Below, in pieces: positions 10,841-23,335 of a stretch of 64,000 nt of DNA. Position 1 is the first letter of the stretch. The number at the start of each line of letters is the position of its first letter. Both the position numbers and the translations under genes were made by a program. The notes beneath the pieces were generated by a model. It was given only the letters and a program-made list of their open reading frames with translations. It was not told the DNA's origin and did no database searches. The DNA comes from Paragonimus westermani (Eukaryota; Platyhelminthes; Trematoda; Plagiorchiida; Troglotrematidae), in contig QNGE01000951.1 of the NCBI GenBank assembly GCA_008508345.1, forward strand, positions 26,433 to 90,432, read 5' to 3'.

Positions 10841-11075
10841 ATAAATATCATCAAACACAGACGCATCTAATCTACATTAATCGCATTCCCGCTTAATTGC
10901 CAGACAGTTCGGGTGCCGCATGAATTGACCTAACCACGGCGAATCCCGTGTTATCTCTGTTCCTTTGTTAACGTGATTCCGATTACAACGCTCCTGATGA
11001 AGGCCACTTGAAGTGGCTGGAACGTACAGTATTAGAACTTGCTCATAACTTTGTTTTTCCCGATCCACTTATTAA
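10819..11075 (+). repeat. Right inverted terminal repeat of PLE copy A
   Basis: It pairs with 9834-10090 in reverse orientation. It carries the sense-strand CTGATGA core at 10994-11000. Confidence 0.9.
10994..11031 (+). ncRNA. Hammerhead-ribozyme-like core in PLE terminal repeat
   Basis: CTGATGA is followed by a strong hairpin (GCCACT / AGTGGC with a 3-nt TGA loop), then GGAAC where GAAAC is canonical, then a minimal stem III (AC / GT) and a U-A step. Hammerheads with very short stem III are known in Penelope-like elements. Stem I cannot be formed convincingly and the GAAA box carries a change, so this copy may be inactive. Confidence 0.4.
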
Positions 11076-14000
11076 GAGCTTTAAAGGCTCAGATAGATTT
11101 TTTCAGCCAAATGCCATTTTGGGTGAGCTGTATTTTAATGCTAATCTCCTCTTACGCCTTCGCGCTAATCAAGCGTATTATGCAGATTAAACTAAATTAT
11201 TTTCTCGGTGTTGCGACCGTCTGAACTGTGAGTGATGAAGGTAGCTTTCGCACAAGATATAATCTGAGTATGAAACGATTAGGGGTTTGCTGTACACAAA
11301 CGCAACATAAGGTGATAAACAAGAACCATGTTTCAACATAAATGCTTCGAATTCCCGCTGTTTCGGCGACGTTTTCGAACGGCGTTTACAGGACATCCAC
11401 CTGTACAACAGAAGAGACTTGCTGGTACAAAGTCGGTGGATGAGGTTTGGGATTTGGCAAAAGAACACTGAGATCTCTAAGGAATCCTCTGCAGACAGCT
11501 TTGCAACTTAAGAGGCACCGATATAGCCCAGAATGACGGAACTGAACTAATTACTGCATAATCGAGGAGGCGAAAGTCAGCTATCCGATCACGGTCAGAA
11601 GAATGCCCTTAAGCCGTAATACGGAACAAATGTGTTATGTCGCCTTCTCCCATGTGATAAAGCAGAAGGGGATGGCAGCGAATATCAAATCATTTCTCTG
11701 GTAACGCTAAGCCCTCTATGTAACTGTAGAGGATCCAAGTGCTTTGAGGATAAAAACTGTTTTCGAATTGACACTATTCGTACAGTCAGATACGGAAAAC
11801 GAAGCAGGGTAAACACTATTCAGGGTCCTTATCCAAAACATTAAAAATGCAACCAGCCCAGAAGACATCAAGATGAGCACTTATTTGGAATTCAATGTGA
11901 ACCTGTTTAAGGAAGAAACTGTGAGAGTATGAATTTTGCCGAAAGGTTGTTTCTGATACCACCGTAACCAAATCTGTTGTCGATGTTGACAAAGAATCAC
12001 GTGTTCCTGGGATTATACCTAGCGTGGTGTGTGAAAAAAGAGTATTATGGTGGAATGTGGCAATAATTACCGTTGAACTTTGATCGAATAGAAACGGAAC
12101 TGATTCGATAGCACGCCTCGTGACAGAAAAATTTTGGGTATTCTTCAAATATTTTTAAAACCGTATACGCATCAAATTTGGTTTCTAAGTACATCATATT
12201 TTTTAACAAATGATTTCTATTAACAACACAACGGGCGAAATAGCCACGTACTTATCAACAAAATGTAGGACTATGTGAAAACTATCAAGGAACGTGTGAT
12301 GTATTCAACCAAATAACGATTACAATTACCAGGTCAGGTATCACCCGGTTTATGAATCTTTTCTGCGGAAATAGATTGATGCAATACAGTCCACAACTAT
12401 GAATTATGTCTACGTTTTCTGACCACAGTGATGATGATCATTGTGACATTCTGGTCAGTTGCAGCAGATCAACTGTCAGCCGAACCACTACGACTCATTT
12501 ATAGCTAGACTTTGTAGAAAGTAACTAGTCAGTAATGTGACAGTAGCGTAAATTCAGTTAACAGCTAATCATGAAATTGTGGGGTCGACGGTAATCAGAC
12601 CATTGACACAACCACGCGGTGTTTAATAAGCTGAGATACTGTGTTATCTGTTAAGTTTTGATAAAATACCTCATTGAAATGTAGCTCATTCTGTTAACTC
12701 GCTGCAGTGTACAATACCAATTTCAGTTTGTATAATTGTTCCAAAATTAGACTAGAAGTTTGTCTAACCTTTGCACTACCTCAGAATCGGTCAATAAGAC
12801 GTAATCGATGGGACCATTGCAAAAAGTGCGTGAGGGATGGACGTCGACAATTCGAAGGAACAGAGCCGAATAGCTAAAACGGCACCAGCAGACTGATCTG
12901 CCCAGTTAACAAGAGTTTGAGACAGCAATAAAGACTGTTTTAATACAACATATAAAGAATAACAATATAGTAACAGGGATAAAAATATAACAAAAACTTA
13001 GAGTGCCTGATTTTATGTATTATTCTACGTAGAACATTCAACGGTACACAGCCGGTGGAGAGATTAGTGTCTCGTGTCCAACGTACATTTAGGTGCGCAG
13101 TGAACACATTCCAAAACATCACGATTTCAGTAATAATACAAGGTAATTGTTAGTCACTGAACAAACAGATATCTTGATTAAATGTTTAGAAATACTGAAT
13201 TTTACGACTAGAAAAGTTAGGCAGAAGAAACAGAGGACGGACAAAGTGATGAAGTCCCAGAAGGATATGGGACAATTTATTGTATTGACTTCAAATGAGT
13301 AGCTTGTGATCAACCAGGTAAGGTGACAGCAAGTCAACAAACCGTCATAAGTAATTGCAAACAAATCAGCAAACAAGAAACAAATGCATTTTTGACTGAG
13401 TACATACTCTGCTTCAGCATCTGCTCCGTCCGATGTGTAATTATTAACCATCCTAAATAAATTACGTTTGAGTCGTTCCATCTTCGCAGGCCTTATTGAT
13501 CGAGTTCTAACCTCACTAATGTCTGATTCGGATGTTCACCAAAGGGCACCAGATTTTCTGTCTTCGTTTCTGTTTATTCACAACGGATCGTTTTGTAAAA
13601 GTATATGAATCATATCTTCAACGCTCAACATTCCGGAGGTATCCCGGTCTGTTTGAGTGCAAAATAGCCATATACTGAATTGACTGTTTGATTTAGCACA
13701 CACTACCAAATGCACAATAAACTGGAAAATATTCATGCCTCGTTTTCGCATGTTGCAGGAACAACCTATTGATTCCTTTTCGGTATATGCCGCAAAAAAC
13801 GAGTTGAGAACACGATTTGTTCTACAGCCAATTTTCATTCTGTCAGTATTCCTGAACAATGAACCAGAGTGTTAACTCACGTGACATTTATCTAACTGCA
13901 GAAACCCCCCACATTACAGTCTCATTATATTCACGGTGTCCCACATCTGGAAGTTTGCTCACAAAAACTCGTCTGATTCTGCGGATCCTCCGCATTCTCA

Positions 14001-16490
14001 CTTTCCCAACTGTATATCCACACCCCCAACTAGGTCTCATTTCAAATCCATATTTACACTTACACATGCATATTGTCCGTTCGTTATCCCCAATTTGCAT
14101 GGTTTCTCATCCATCCAGAGATTACTGTCAACGAACAGATCGCAGAATTGCATCAATGATATTAATGAACATCTTGGCGATTGAATATGTTATTGTTCGT
14201 CTGCTGAACATTCAACTTTCGAAGTGTGAAAGGCAGAAGCTTCACGTGAACTGAATTAACCCGAATATTTGATTTCACTGTAAACTTCTGAACTAAGTGC
14301 GAATAGTGTGACCAGGTACACTTTTGAACGATCATGTGTTTCTTACATAGATATGGACCATCATCATCTGAACCTATACTGTGTCTTCAGAATAATGAAC
14401 TTGTCCAATTGCATGGATTACTGAACAGTGTAGGCAACCGTCACATGTGAATTGGGTTGCCACAGTGAGCGGATGCAAATGTGCCGTATGCTTTTACGGT
14501 GTCATGAGGCACTTGTGATGCACTGTGCGTGGGTTCGACTACACACCTGTTATCCTATACAGTTCAGACGGATTTAGACCAGGTTGTGTGCGTGAGTGAA
14601 TATGATCGGTTGACAGTCGGGTCAAACGGTAGGCTAACGCAGAATCCTCACAAGACTTTTGCAGACATAGGCGACTTATTCGTTTCCGCAGCTGGTGCGA
14701 AATTTCAATATTTACTAATATTCACCTGTTGAACTGCTTATAGTTTATACCTATGTATTAGCGGGGATAAACCATGTTTATGTTACGCGTGCTCATTCTT
14801 GATAGCATTTCAAGTACATTTGCGACTTTTTGATACGTATGAATGCATCAGAAATATTTTATGATATTATTGGAATTCCGTATGATTTTGTCATAATTTG
14901 TCTCTGATGAAATCGGCCCCTGCCTTTGGGTAACCAAATTTTATCGACTGCGATTTTTTCTATCAACCTTTCTCATAAGTGAATTGAATACCACTCACGT
15001 TTTACCAAACACATGACGTTTAGCAAAACATTCTAGACAGCAAGTTTCAAAATCTAGTTCCTTACTGATGGTTCGCGATTTGTGGAGCGCACCAGCAGTT
15101 CATTGGTCGTGTTAGGGCTAAGAGCAGAACTCAGGCCACGATCTGCTGAGAGTGAGTGAACAAACAGCCGCACCAGTTAATCCGAACGAACGAAGTGTCA
15201 AGTCGGAAACTTCAACCATATTTGTTTGTGAGTAGTACTCAAGTTACACGGTCGTCTCTACAATGAGATAAATTCATTCGACCGGACTTTCCAGCAAATC
15301 TTCTTTGGTAGCCACACTGGATCGGAGTTTCATTCTTCCTTGAGCCCACACGCATTCTTCTTACGATTTGGATCTGAACTCGCGCCATATTTACAGGTAG
15401 CAACCATGTGTATCGCTGTGACAACCAAGTGATTTATCGCTGGCAAGCATGGCCGCAAATGTGAACGCGATAAAACAGTCGTTTCCATTGTGAGGAGGAT
15501 GACGCAATGGTATAACCTGAGTTCGACTTGCACTATGACTAACGGTTTCTGATAAGAGCAGAATTATGTGTTGGTACTTTTTGCGAAAGCAGCTGGTTGC
15601 AAAATCCACCTGAAAGCAAAAGCGCCGATCAAATATTGATTTTATTCGATCTAGTATCAACGAAGTCCCGAACTGTTCAAAGGTAATCCGGAAATGTTGA
15701 TTGCGGAAAAACAATCGTTTCAAAGTGAACTCAAGCAACATTATTCATAAGCGAACATCCGAGTGATCTTGAAATAACTTTGAATAACACTGCTAAGTTT
15801 CGTTGTCACACAAATCACATAAATGATCGAACACAATGTAATCGGTTAAACTCCCCGCCTTTGAAATGCGAGACTAAATATATATATTTGTTGTACAAGG
15901 GTCCGGAGACGTTCATAAGACTAAATTTTATGGAAAATCTGAGAAACTGCTTAGCTATGGTAGAGCAGAATGTCAACTAACAACTTGAACTACGTACGAT
16001 TGGCGTTCACATGTTACATACTAGTAACAATAACTACTAAAACATTTACGTGGCGAAATGCAGAATAGCTTTTCTAGTCAGAATGTAAAACTGTTGGTTC
16101 ACTTACCTAAGTTGATGACAATTAGATTTTCCACGAGGTAGCCCGTTGAATTTCACTGGCCGATTGTGCAGCGCCTAATATTAACTACATGTAAGCATAT
16201 GAAATAGGAATTCAACAGCGTACAACTAACAAGTAACTCATGGAATCTCAAAGAACAAACAGTAGCCTCGGTTTCGGTTTAGATTGCTATTATATTTTAG
16301 AACAAATACGTTCTCTCATTGAACACAAGGAAATTTTAAAGAAGCGGGAATTATATATGCGTGATGGTTAAGATAGGCAGATTTTAACTAGTTCGTATGT
16401 GATCTGTAAGAAATTGCATAACACTCAGCACATCTCTCATCCAGATGAAAATTTCAGCAGTCTGCTTTCAAAAATAAGCAGTAGACATAA
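11076..16490. other. Gene-poor stretch with weak exon-like signals
   Basis: Open frames of 90-130 codons at 11816-12148, 13119-13481 and 13859-14254 lack recognisable domains and overlap rival frames. A 29-nt segment at 14563-14591 and a 68-nt minus-strand segment at 16107-16174 have good splice-like borders; both are discussed as findings. Confidence 0.4.
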
Positions 16491-16494
16491 GTGT

Positions 16495-16575
16495 TGCTTT
16501 TGTTAAACCTTAACAACACTACGTGTCCTTGCCACTGATTGGACTAGAGCTCCCGCCTACGCCTTTTCCAACTAA
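16495..16575 (-). mobile_element. Degraded SINE piece
   Basis: Resembles the reverse SINE around the tRNA-tail junction (TCCTTGCCACTG, then GGACTAGAGCTCCCGCC). Short and diverged. Confidence 0.4.
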
Positions 16576-17039
16576 ATTAACGATGGCTTCACTGTCTGAC
16601 GCTACTGTGGATTCCTTTCCAAACGTGTTGACTGTTACGCGATGGACCGTCACCCGAGCCTTCATACAGTACAGCTAGAAGACAAGTAGTCAATACGTCT
16701 AAAAATGAAGATTCATCATTCGTATACGCGAGTGACACAAAATATTTTGATAATTCATCTGTTTCTTCAGGATTCAGGTTGCATGCGGCGCAAAAATTTT
16801 ATCCACTATAGGCTTTACCCCAGATTTTAAGCTTTTTACTACTCATCAACGTCTACTGTAACATTCAGTCTTTGAAGCCGTCTACCCCACATACTCCCAG
16901 TTGGCGTACTCAACTTGCTTAGCGTATGTTAAGTAACGGGGCGTTTCGTTGACATAGGATGGAAATCAGCCACAACTTACCGCAGCATTTGTATTCCATT
17001 TGAACGTAGTCAGCCTCTTTCCAGAAGGAAAACTGATCC

Positions 17040-17150
17040 CAGTTTAGATCCAGTTAAAGGTCACCAGCAGGGCATATCTTTGCCATAGACAAGGTTAGAA
17101 CTCCGGTCATGTTGACCATTGTCTAATCAGCCTCACATAAAACATGAGCA
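17040..17150 (-). mobile_element. Degraded SINE copy
   Basis: GCATATCTTTGCCATAGAC, GTTAGAACTCCGGTCATG and GCCTCACATAAA follow the order of the reverse SINE (tail, B-box region, head). Confidence 0.55.
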
Positions 17151-20100
17151 AATTATCATATACAAACCACACGCCTGTGCACAGTGCTCAGATTGCCCGA
17201 TCGCCTCGGAGGAGTACACTATCTCTCTGGTTAACTCTAGTTGATGACCCCATGTCTGGAACTTCTCCACTAACTGGGGCCACGGAATTCATTGAACTAG
17301 CTAAGAGATATTTTGATTATTGATGGGAGGAACAGAATTTTGATTTATATAAGTCAAACAGCGCTCGTAGATTTTTACAAATATCGCAGTCGCACAGGCT
17401 TTTTAATCTGCCTCCTTTGAAAAGAAGCACAGTAGTCTTATTGGAACTCATGTGCAACGCGTGTTCTGCGCACTGGCGATATTTGCCCTGCTGCCACCGT
17501 CTCGTTGTGAAACCACATAAATTGCTATGTCACTTACCTTACATTAGAACAGACGGAAATAACAGACCTAATCGCCCATCCACGATCACTTGGTAATCTT
17601 CTGAAACATCAGGCGAAATAAAGTTGCAGTGACTGTACTGGAGATATTCGACCTAAAATGTCCTTTGAAGTAATCGAAAATTTATGAGGGCTACACAACA
17701 CGTACATCGTTTTATTTAGGTGGACCGGGGCGTAAGGATGCTGTCTGATATCCGATCGAAAAAGTTGTATTCAGTTCATATTAGAAAGAACCTCATGCGC
17801 AAATCAGTAAGGTACAATTCTGGACAGTTCGAAAGCCTACAATATTGCTAGGCGGACTGCAATTTCTCCAAAAGTCGAGTTATCAAATTGCTTTCTGCAC
17901 AACGAACGGTTAAATTTCATATACCATTATTGGACCGTCGACTTTGTTACGTGTCCAGTCGCTTGATCCAAAACAGAGAACTGAGAAGTGGTACGGTAAC
18001 GCCGTTTATTGGAAGGGCGAGACAAAACTAGACCACAGAGGTTCTGAATTTATAGGACGAAACGACTACTTTATATGGCCGACAAACACAGAGCAAATTA
18101 AATGAAACAGTCATATATGACCGTCACGGTGTCAGGAAAAATCATGTTACAGAGGGCATCAGAAAGCAACGTGAGAAAATTAGGATAGCACACTGGCGTT
18201 CGACCGCACGGCTGCAATTTTATTGGCTGAGTGGGACCATGAAACCGCCCACAACCATTCCATCCGAGCTGGGCCGGTCGATTGAAGTGGTGTGATGTGT
18301 CCTGGCTGTTTCCTTGGGAGATGCGCCGTCTAACAGTCATCTCCACATGTTCAGTAGCAATGAAAGCACAAAAATTTCACGAGGAGCAGTAGCTGACGTA
18401 AGAATAGAAACACCAGATTTTGGAATGACTGGTATACAAGCGAATTATGAATAATTAAAAACCTGTTAGGAGGTCAGAAGTTTATCGAGGCCACCTGACA
18501 GTGAAGAATTTGACGGTTGAGCACGATCGGGCAGATAGAATTACTGATATAACGCGGAACGACCGAGCGGATGCAATCAATCTGTAACGATCTCTTCGAA
18601 AATGTTATATCACGGAGAGACAGGGCGAACACAATTGAACTGGAACGATTCCTACGACGTAATGATAGTGTACGCTTTGCTGTAACCCCGAAGCAGATTA
18701 CGAAGGAAAAACACTGGTCTCCAGAAAGAGAGCGTTTACTGTCGCAATCCGAATACAAATTACAAACGCAGGTGTTGAGTATTGATAGCTCGTCAAGCGA
18801 CCTTGTGAATAATGTTCAATGAAAAGCATAGAAAGCACCCTAGGTCATGAACCAGCACATTAGCGTCCAGTATGTAAATCGGCGTAAGAAATAGAAATGA
18901 TGGTGCAATAGAGGAATTCGAATTTACGAAAGTAATGGATGTTCATTACCGGTTAAGTGGACAATTTTTGAGGTATTTAACATCCCCAACAATTACAGAG
19001 AAAAATGTTTAGAGTAGATATCAAACAGGAGGCTGAAGTTTATCCCAAAAGTTTCGGGAAATTGCTAACACGATTTCAAATGGGAGTAAAACAGTAGCAT
19101 TTTCATTATTGATGTGTGTTCAGGGGATATGAATGGATAATACAGGAATAGTATATTGATCCCACCAACTCAAAAAATGTTCACAAGACTGACGGTCGAG
19201 TGAGAGAGAGAGATTCGGCTTGTAACGTCGAGGTTTGCTAGCTCGTTTATCTATTCAGACCAACCTTACCTAATTAGTCACGAGTCGGACTGGCCGTGGA
19301 GTTAGGCTAGTTTGAGTGCCAGCATTATAAAATATTAAAATAAGGTAGATTAATAGCATGTGAGCATTTAAAAATTAAGCTCATCTAAGGCCGTTTTATC
19401 GGGTCAGAAGTTTCACAGATCCGTTCAACCATTTTGATCCTTTCTTCACAAGACCATCGAAAAAATAACTGAGAAAGACATACATAACGGTGAAGCGAAC
19501 TGATTTAAATAACTCTTGAACTGAGATGGCAATAGATAAAACATAATTCCAAACGGACTACATAAAAACGAGTTTGCCGATTTTTACGGGACAGTATCTG
19601 ACGTAGGGGGAACAGCGCGTGTTTTACCATCAGTGAGCTAAGCCTGGATGTGATTATTTAAGAATGGATACAGCTTTGTCTTAAAATATGATGTTTTCGG
19701 TGGGAGACCGTTGTCCGCTCAGTGGTGATGAAGAGGAGAGCGGAGATTTCTTAAATAACGGAGAATTTGCCAGTGTTGGTAAAAGGGTGACATTATGGAA
19801 AAACAAACTTGTCGGTCATAGCATATCTCATTATTTGGACGATGCGTTCGTTCATTGGTGAACTGAGTCATGGCCAAACTGAACATCAGATTCACCCGTG
19901 CTCAGGAACCGGAGCGACGTTATTTTGGTGTGTGGGTGAAACGTATTCAAGCCAGTAACCAGTTGTGGACGGTTGAAACAAAACTAGTGATTTGTGGAAT
20001 ATTATTCGGAGGACTGGACGCTTGAGTGGATAATGTTCGCCCTCAAGGCGTTGAAATCCAAAGACTAACAAAAGGATTTTGTCAGATTGAGTGGTATTTT

Positions 20101-22234
20101 AGTAATTTGCGGTTCGTTATGAGGTTGTGTTACAATTCCTGGTGAAGTGTAAAAGGTAGGTTGTTTGGGTAATACTCCCGGCAATAAATTCTACACAGCA
20201 GGTTGCTTCTTAAAGTAGTTACGATTGATAGGTAATAGTTGTGCCGTTGTATTTAATATGGTATATTTCACTATACATGTATTAGCAGCTACATAATGAA
20301 CTCCCACTGTCCTTTGGAAAAGAAAACTCTAGATGGACATTTACACCCTCTTGCTCTTTGCTTGCATCAAAGATTGTATCTGTAAATTTACGAGGCAAGA
20401 CATCGTTTGCCGTTGACCAACAGCATCTGAATCTTCGAAAGTTGACGCGTTTTTCCTAATTATGCTCGTAGAAATGCACAAACCTGTTACACGCCTACAA
20501 GCCCTTTCTTTCTGCAAATACTAGTAACCTATGGCTTGACGGGAGGCGATGGGTGGACTTTTGAGTTGCGCTGCCCAACCGTTATCTGATATTTTAGTCC
20601 ACCGGACGATTTGTCTTTTACCTCTCACAAAAATAAGACAGCCGGTATCATTCAAGTCGAATCACCTGTCAGCGCAATTCAGCGAAATCCTAGTGTTGGT
20701 AAGTTAAACCAGCAGTTTGCTGTGCTGGATATCCGGAAAAGAACTTCTGGATTACAGGCAAGAATGACGGACCATCTATAATTGTACTCTAGTGTGTGTA
20801 TATAAGACATGTGATAGAGTACGTACTCTAGGTTCTAAAATGAGTGGGGCTATAGGAATCAGAAGTAACTGTGACACGAAGTGCTTGACGTCCTAGGTGG
20901 AAAGGCTTTCCCTGACCATACAGGAATAAACACTGGCTGGAGATGGTTGACAACACACATTCGCGGCGTTAAATGTAGGTAGAGTTCGATGTTCGGTTAC
21001 TTTGTTGTAGCGGAAACGAAAAGTCAGAACTGGAGAACGTGCTATCTGGAAAGGGATTAGTTTGGCTGTTTCAAACACACCGGTTACCGAGGGGCTCAGA
21101 AAGCCACCAACTAAAGAACCATGAGTTTAAATCTAAAATCAGACGCATCACTAGAACTTGATTCGAAAGTTGGACAAACTGACTGGAAAAGGGCAGATTT
21201 GGATCGACAAATGATATACGGTATCCAAAGTCGAACCTCCGAGGTGTTTTGCTATGTGCAACAGAAAATGTCTTCTTGCTGCTCACGTTTTATCAGGCTG
21301 CAGTGAAGAGGTGTAGAGGTTTTGCGCGTCAAATGATAGAATATGAAACTGCTTACTAAGCGTCTATAAGAGGCTCGCTAAATGCTTGCACGGGAGGGAA
21401 GCGTAACGGACAAAAGACGATTAATTTTAAAACTGCATGGAACTTTCAGATAACGCTCTTACCGGTGCACGGAACAGCGAATGATCTCACCGAATAAGGT
21501 TTCAATTCGCGTGAAAACAGTCCACTGACAACCAATCAATCTAATAGTAAAAACTGAAAGTTATTCTTCTCAGTTGGTTAAGGCTGATTAAAACTCGAGC
21601 AAATGCAAGACATTTCCAAGTGTGACGATTACATACGGAATTATGAATGGCCCGGTGCGCATTATCAATCTCTACCGTTTGGTACGCGAATTGTTCAACG
21701 ACAAGGAAAACTGTAATGTAACCTCTAAAATTTCACTACGGGGTAAATGTGTCGCTGCTGAACGCCTCAACCGCACAGTTTGTTTGAATCTTGGATACTT
21801 TCTGTGTTGGAGTGGCACTTAACTTGGGATCCTAAACATCTGATTGCAGCGTAATTGCTTCCATAAACCGAGATCGTGGCCACAGAGGAATGCTAGTTTG
21901 AACAACGATGAGAGCGATAAACCGATCGTAAAGTAAGCCAAAATCAAATAAGAGTGAGTAACATTGAAAGTTCTGCAAATTATAGGAAGTGTCTACATGT
22001 GAATACGCAACACTGGGAGACAAAGATACTGCATATCAATCGATATATCGAGAAAACCAGTGTGGAGGTGCCCCTATAGGTGCACGCAGCATAACGCTGA
22101 AAACTTCCATTCACAGAAGCACTATAATCTAAAGAAAGCTCAAAGCGCTAAAGTGTGATTGAAACGTCATGTCATGAAACAATCTTTTTGAGTTGTTTCT
22201 TTAAGCAACACGTTGCCCAAACACTTGGAACTTT
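17151..22234. other. Gene-poor stretch
   Basis: A further SINE-like scrap (CCTTTGAAAAGAAGCAC, 17417-17433) is visible. The frame at 18571-18822 (VISRRDRANTIELERF... ending NNVQ, then stop) has a protein-like composition but no recognised family and no clean acceptor; it remains unassigned. The frame at 21121-21306, starting at ACCATGAG, is in the same state. Confidence 0.4.
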
Positions 22235-23335
22235 AGTCATGAGAAGAAATGCGTAGCAAACAAGCTCGTTTTCGGTGTTTCATTATCAGGCTAAATAAAT
22301 ACAACACATTTATATAGGTTATATGGGGGTGGTAGATAACATATCACTAAAGCGAAAGATGTCAGTCAACAGTTTATTTGTCTGGTTTGAGTCATGAAAC
22401 TTAGTTACGTAACATTGGCCACGTGAGTTGTACGAATTCTGCGAGCGATGCATCACATCTACGCAGTTATTCTATCCTGGGTTTGCGTACACGACCATGG
22501 AAGATTCAACGTTTTGATTAGTCGTTTTTGAACGCACAATGGTGGTGAGTATAGGCGAATTGCGATGGCCTCTGCAATTGACAGTATACGACCCTTGACC
22601 TGTTTTGATTGTATCCCACATATTCGGTAGATTGGCCTGAACGATTCGGTCTGATTGATCAGATGATCTGACTCGATCAAATACGTGGCGACCGCAGACG
22701 AACAGAGCCTCATCGATCCTCGCGTCAACCACACCGGTTGGTGCTCCCGAATGCGTTCGGATAATCGCCGTGTTATGCGACCTATGTAGCTTGTTCCACA
22801 GGAACACGAAACGGTAAACACAAAAAGAGGCGGCATGAACAGGCAATATATCTTTCAACTGGGAGCGCAATACTGGTGTGGACACAAACTGAACGCGTAG
22901 TTGAGCTGCGAAAAACGCCTTATTGATTGCTACACTAAGCTTCTTCGTTACGGTTTCAGCGACACCATCACCCTTGAAGGGCAAGGAAATATAACACAGA
23001 CTTTTGTCTGCAGTTTGTGGTTTATCTATCTCAGCGCTTGTTAACATATTTTTATGAATAAATTGCTCCGGATAGCCATTTTCAACGAGTGTATTAACTA
23101 TAAACTGTCTTTCCTCTTCGATGCTGTCGTTCGAACATATTTTCGTGGCCCTATCTATCAGACATCGAATTAGGCTTTTCTTTTGTTTTAGTGGTACAAA
23201 ACTGTTGAAGTTTGTATGCTGACCCGTCCAGGTTGCCTTACGATACACCTTCCGTTGTATCGTGCCATCCTCGCGACGGGACATGGACACGTCTAGGAAC
23301 GCTAGAACTTTTATGACCATTTCCGTAATTCTGTT
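22235..23335 (-). mobile_element. Penelope-like element (copy B), 5' truncated
   Basis: It contains the end of the reverse transcriptase, a linker and a complete GIY-YIG endonuclease, plus a 3' tail to about 22235. The tail holds CTGATAATGAAACACCGAAA on the minus strand, a decayed hammerhead-like core. Upstream of 23335 the RT homology stops abruptly at an in-frame TAA, consistent with 5' truncation. It is the least damaged PLE relic in the window. Confidence 0.85.
22459..23320 (-). pseudogene. PLE copy B: RT thumb plus GIY-YIG endonuclease, one frameshift
   Basis: The first frame (from 23320) starts with AFLDVSMSRREDGTIQRKVY and carries the conserved TWTGQHTNFNSF and NGYPEQFI segments of the Penelope RT C-terminus. 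Near 22800 the coding sense moves to another frame, which supplies CSCGTSYIGRITRRLSERIR (Y-I-G motif, catalytic Arg, then an EHQPVW helix) and the terminal LYSPPLCVQKRLI. Apart from that single shift both halves are open. The catalytic RT core (the YxDD region) is absent, so it cannot be autonomous. Confidence 0.88.

Larger units (their letters stand above)
9834..11075 (+). mobile_element. Penelope-like element remnant (copy A) bounded by inverted repeats
   Basis: The element has a ~257-bp repeat at each end in opposite orientation, a decayed GIY-YIG endonuclease in the middle and no reverse transcriptase core. Penelope-like elements are known for terminal repeats that can be direct or inverted and for hammerhead ribozymes inside those repeats. 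A SINE fragment (10228-10330) sits inside. The endonuclease type (CSDCNVSYI) differs from the other PLE copies in this window, so it is a separate lineage. No target-site duplication was found at the outer edges. Confidence 0.75.

Noticed and set aside
13859..14254. 131-codon plus-strand frame
   Set aside because: Two other plus and minus frames are open over the same bases, with no domain and low-complexity translation. A short EGF-like reading on the minus strand (PCKLGITNGQYAC) rests on too few residues.
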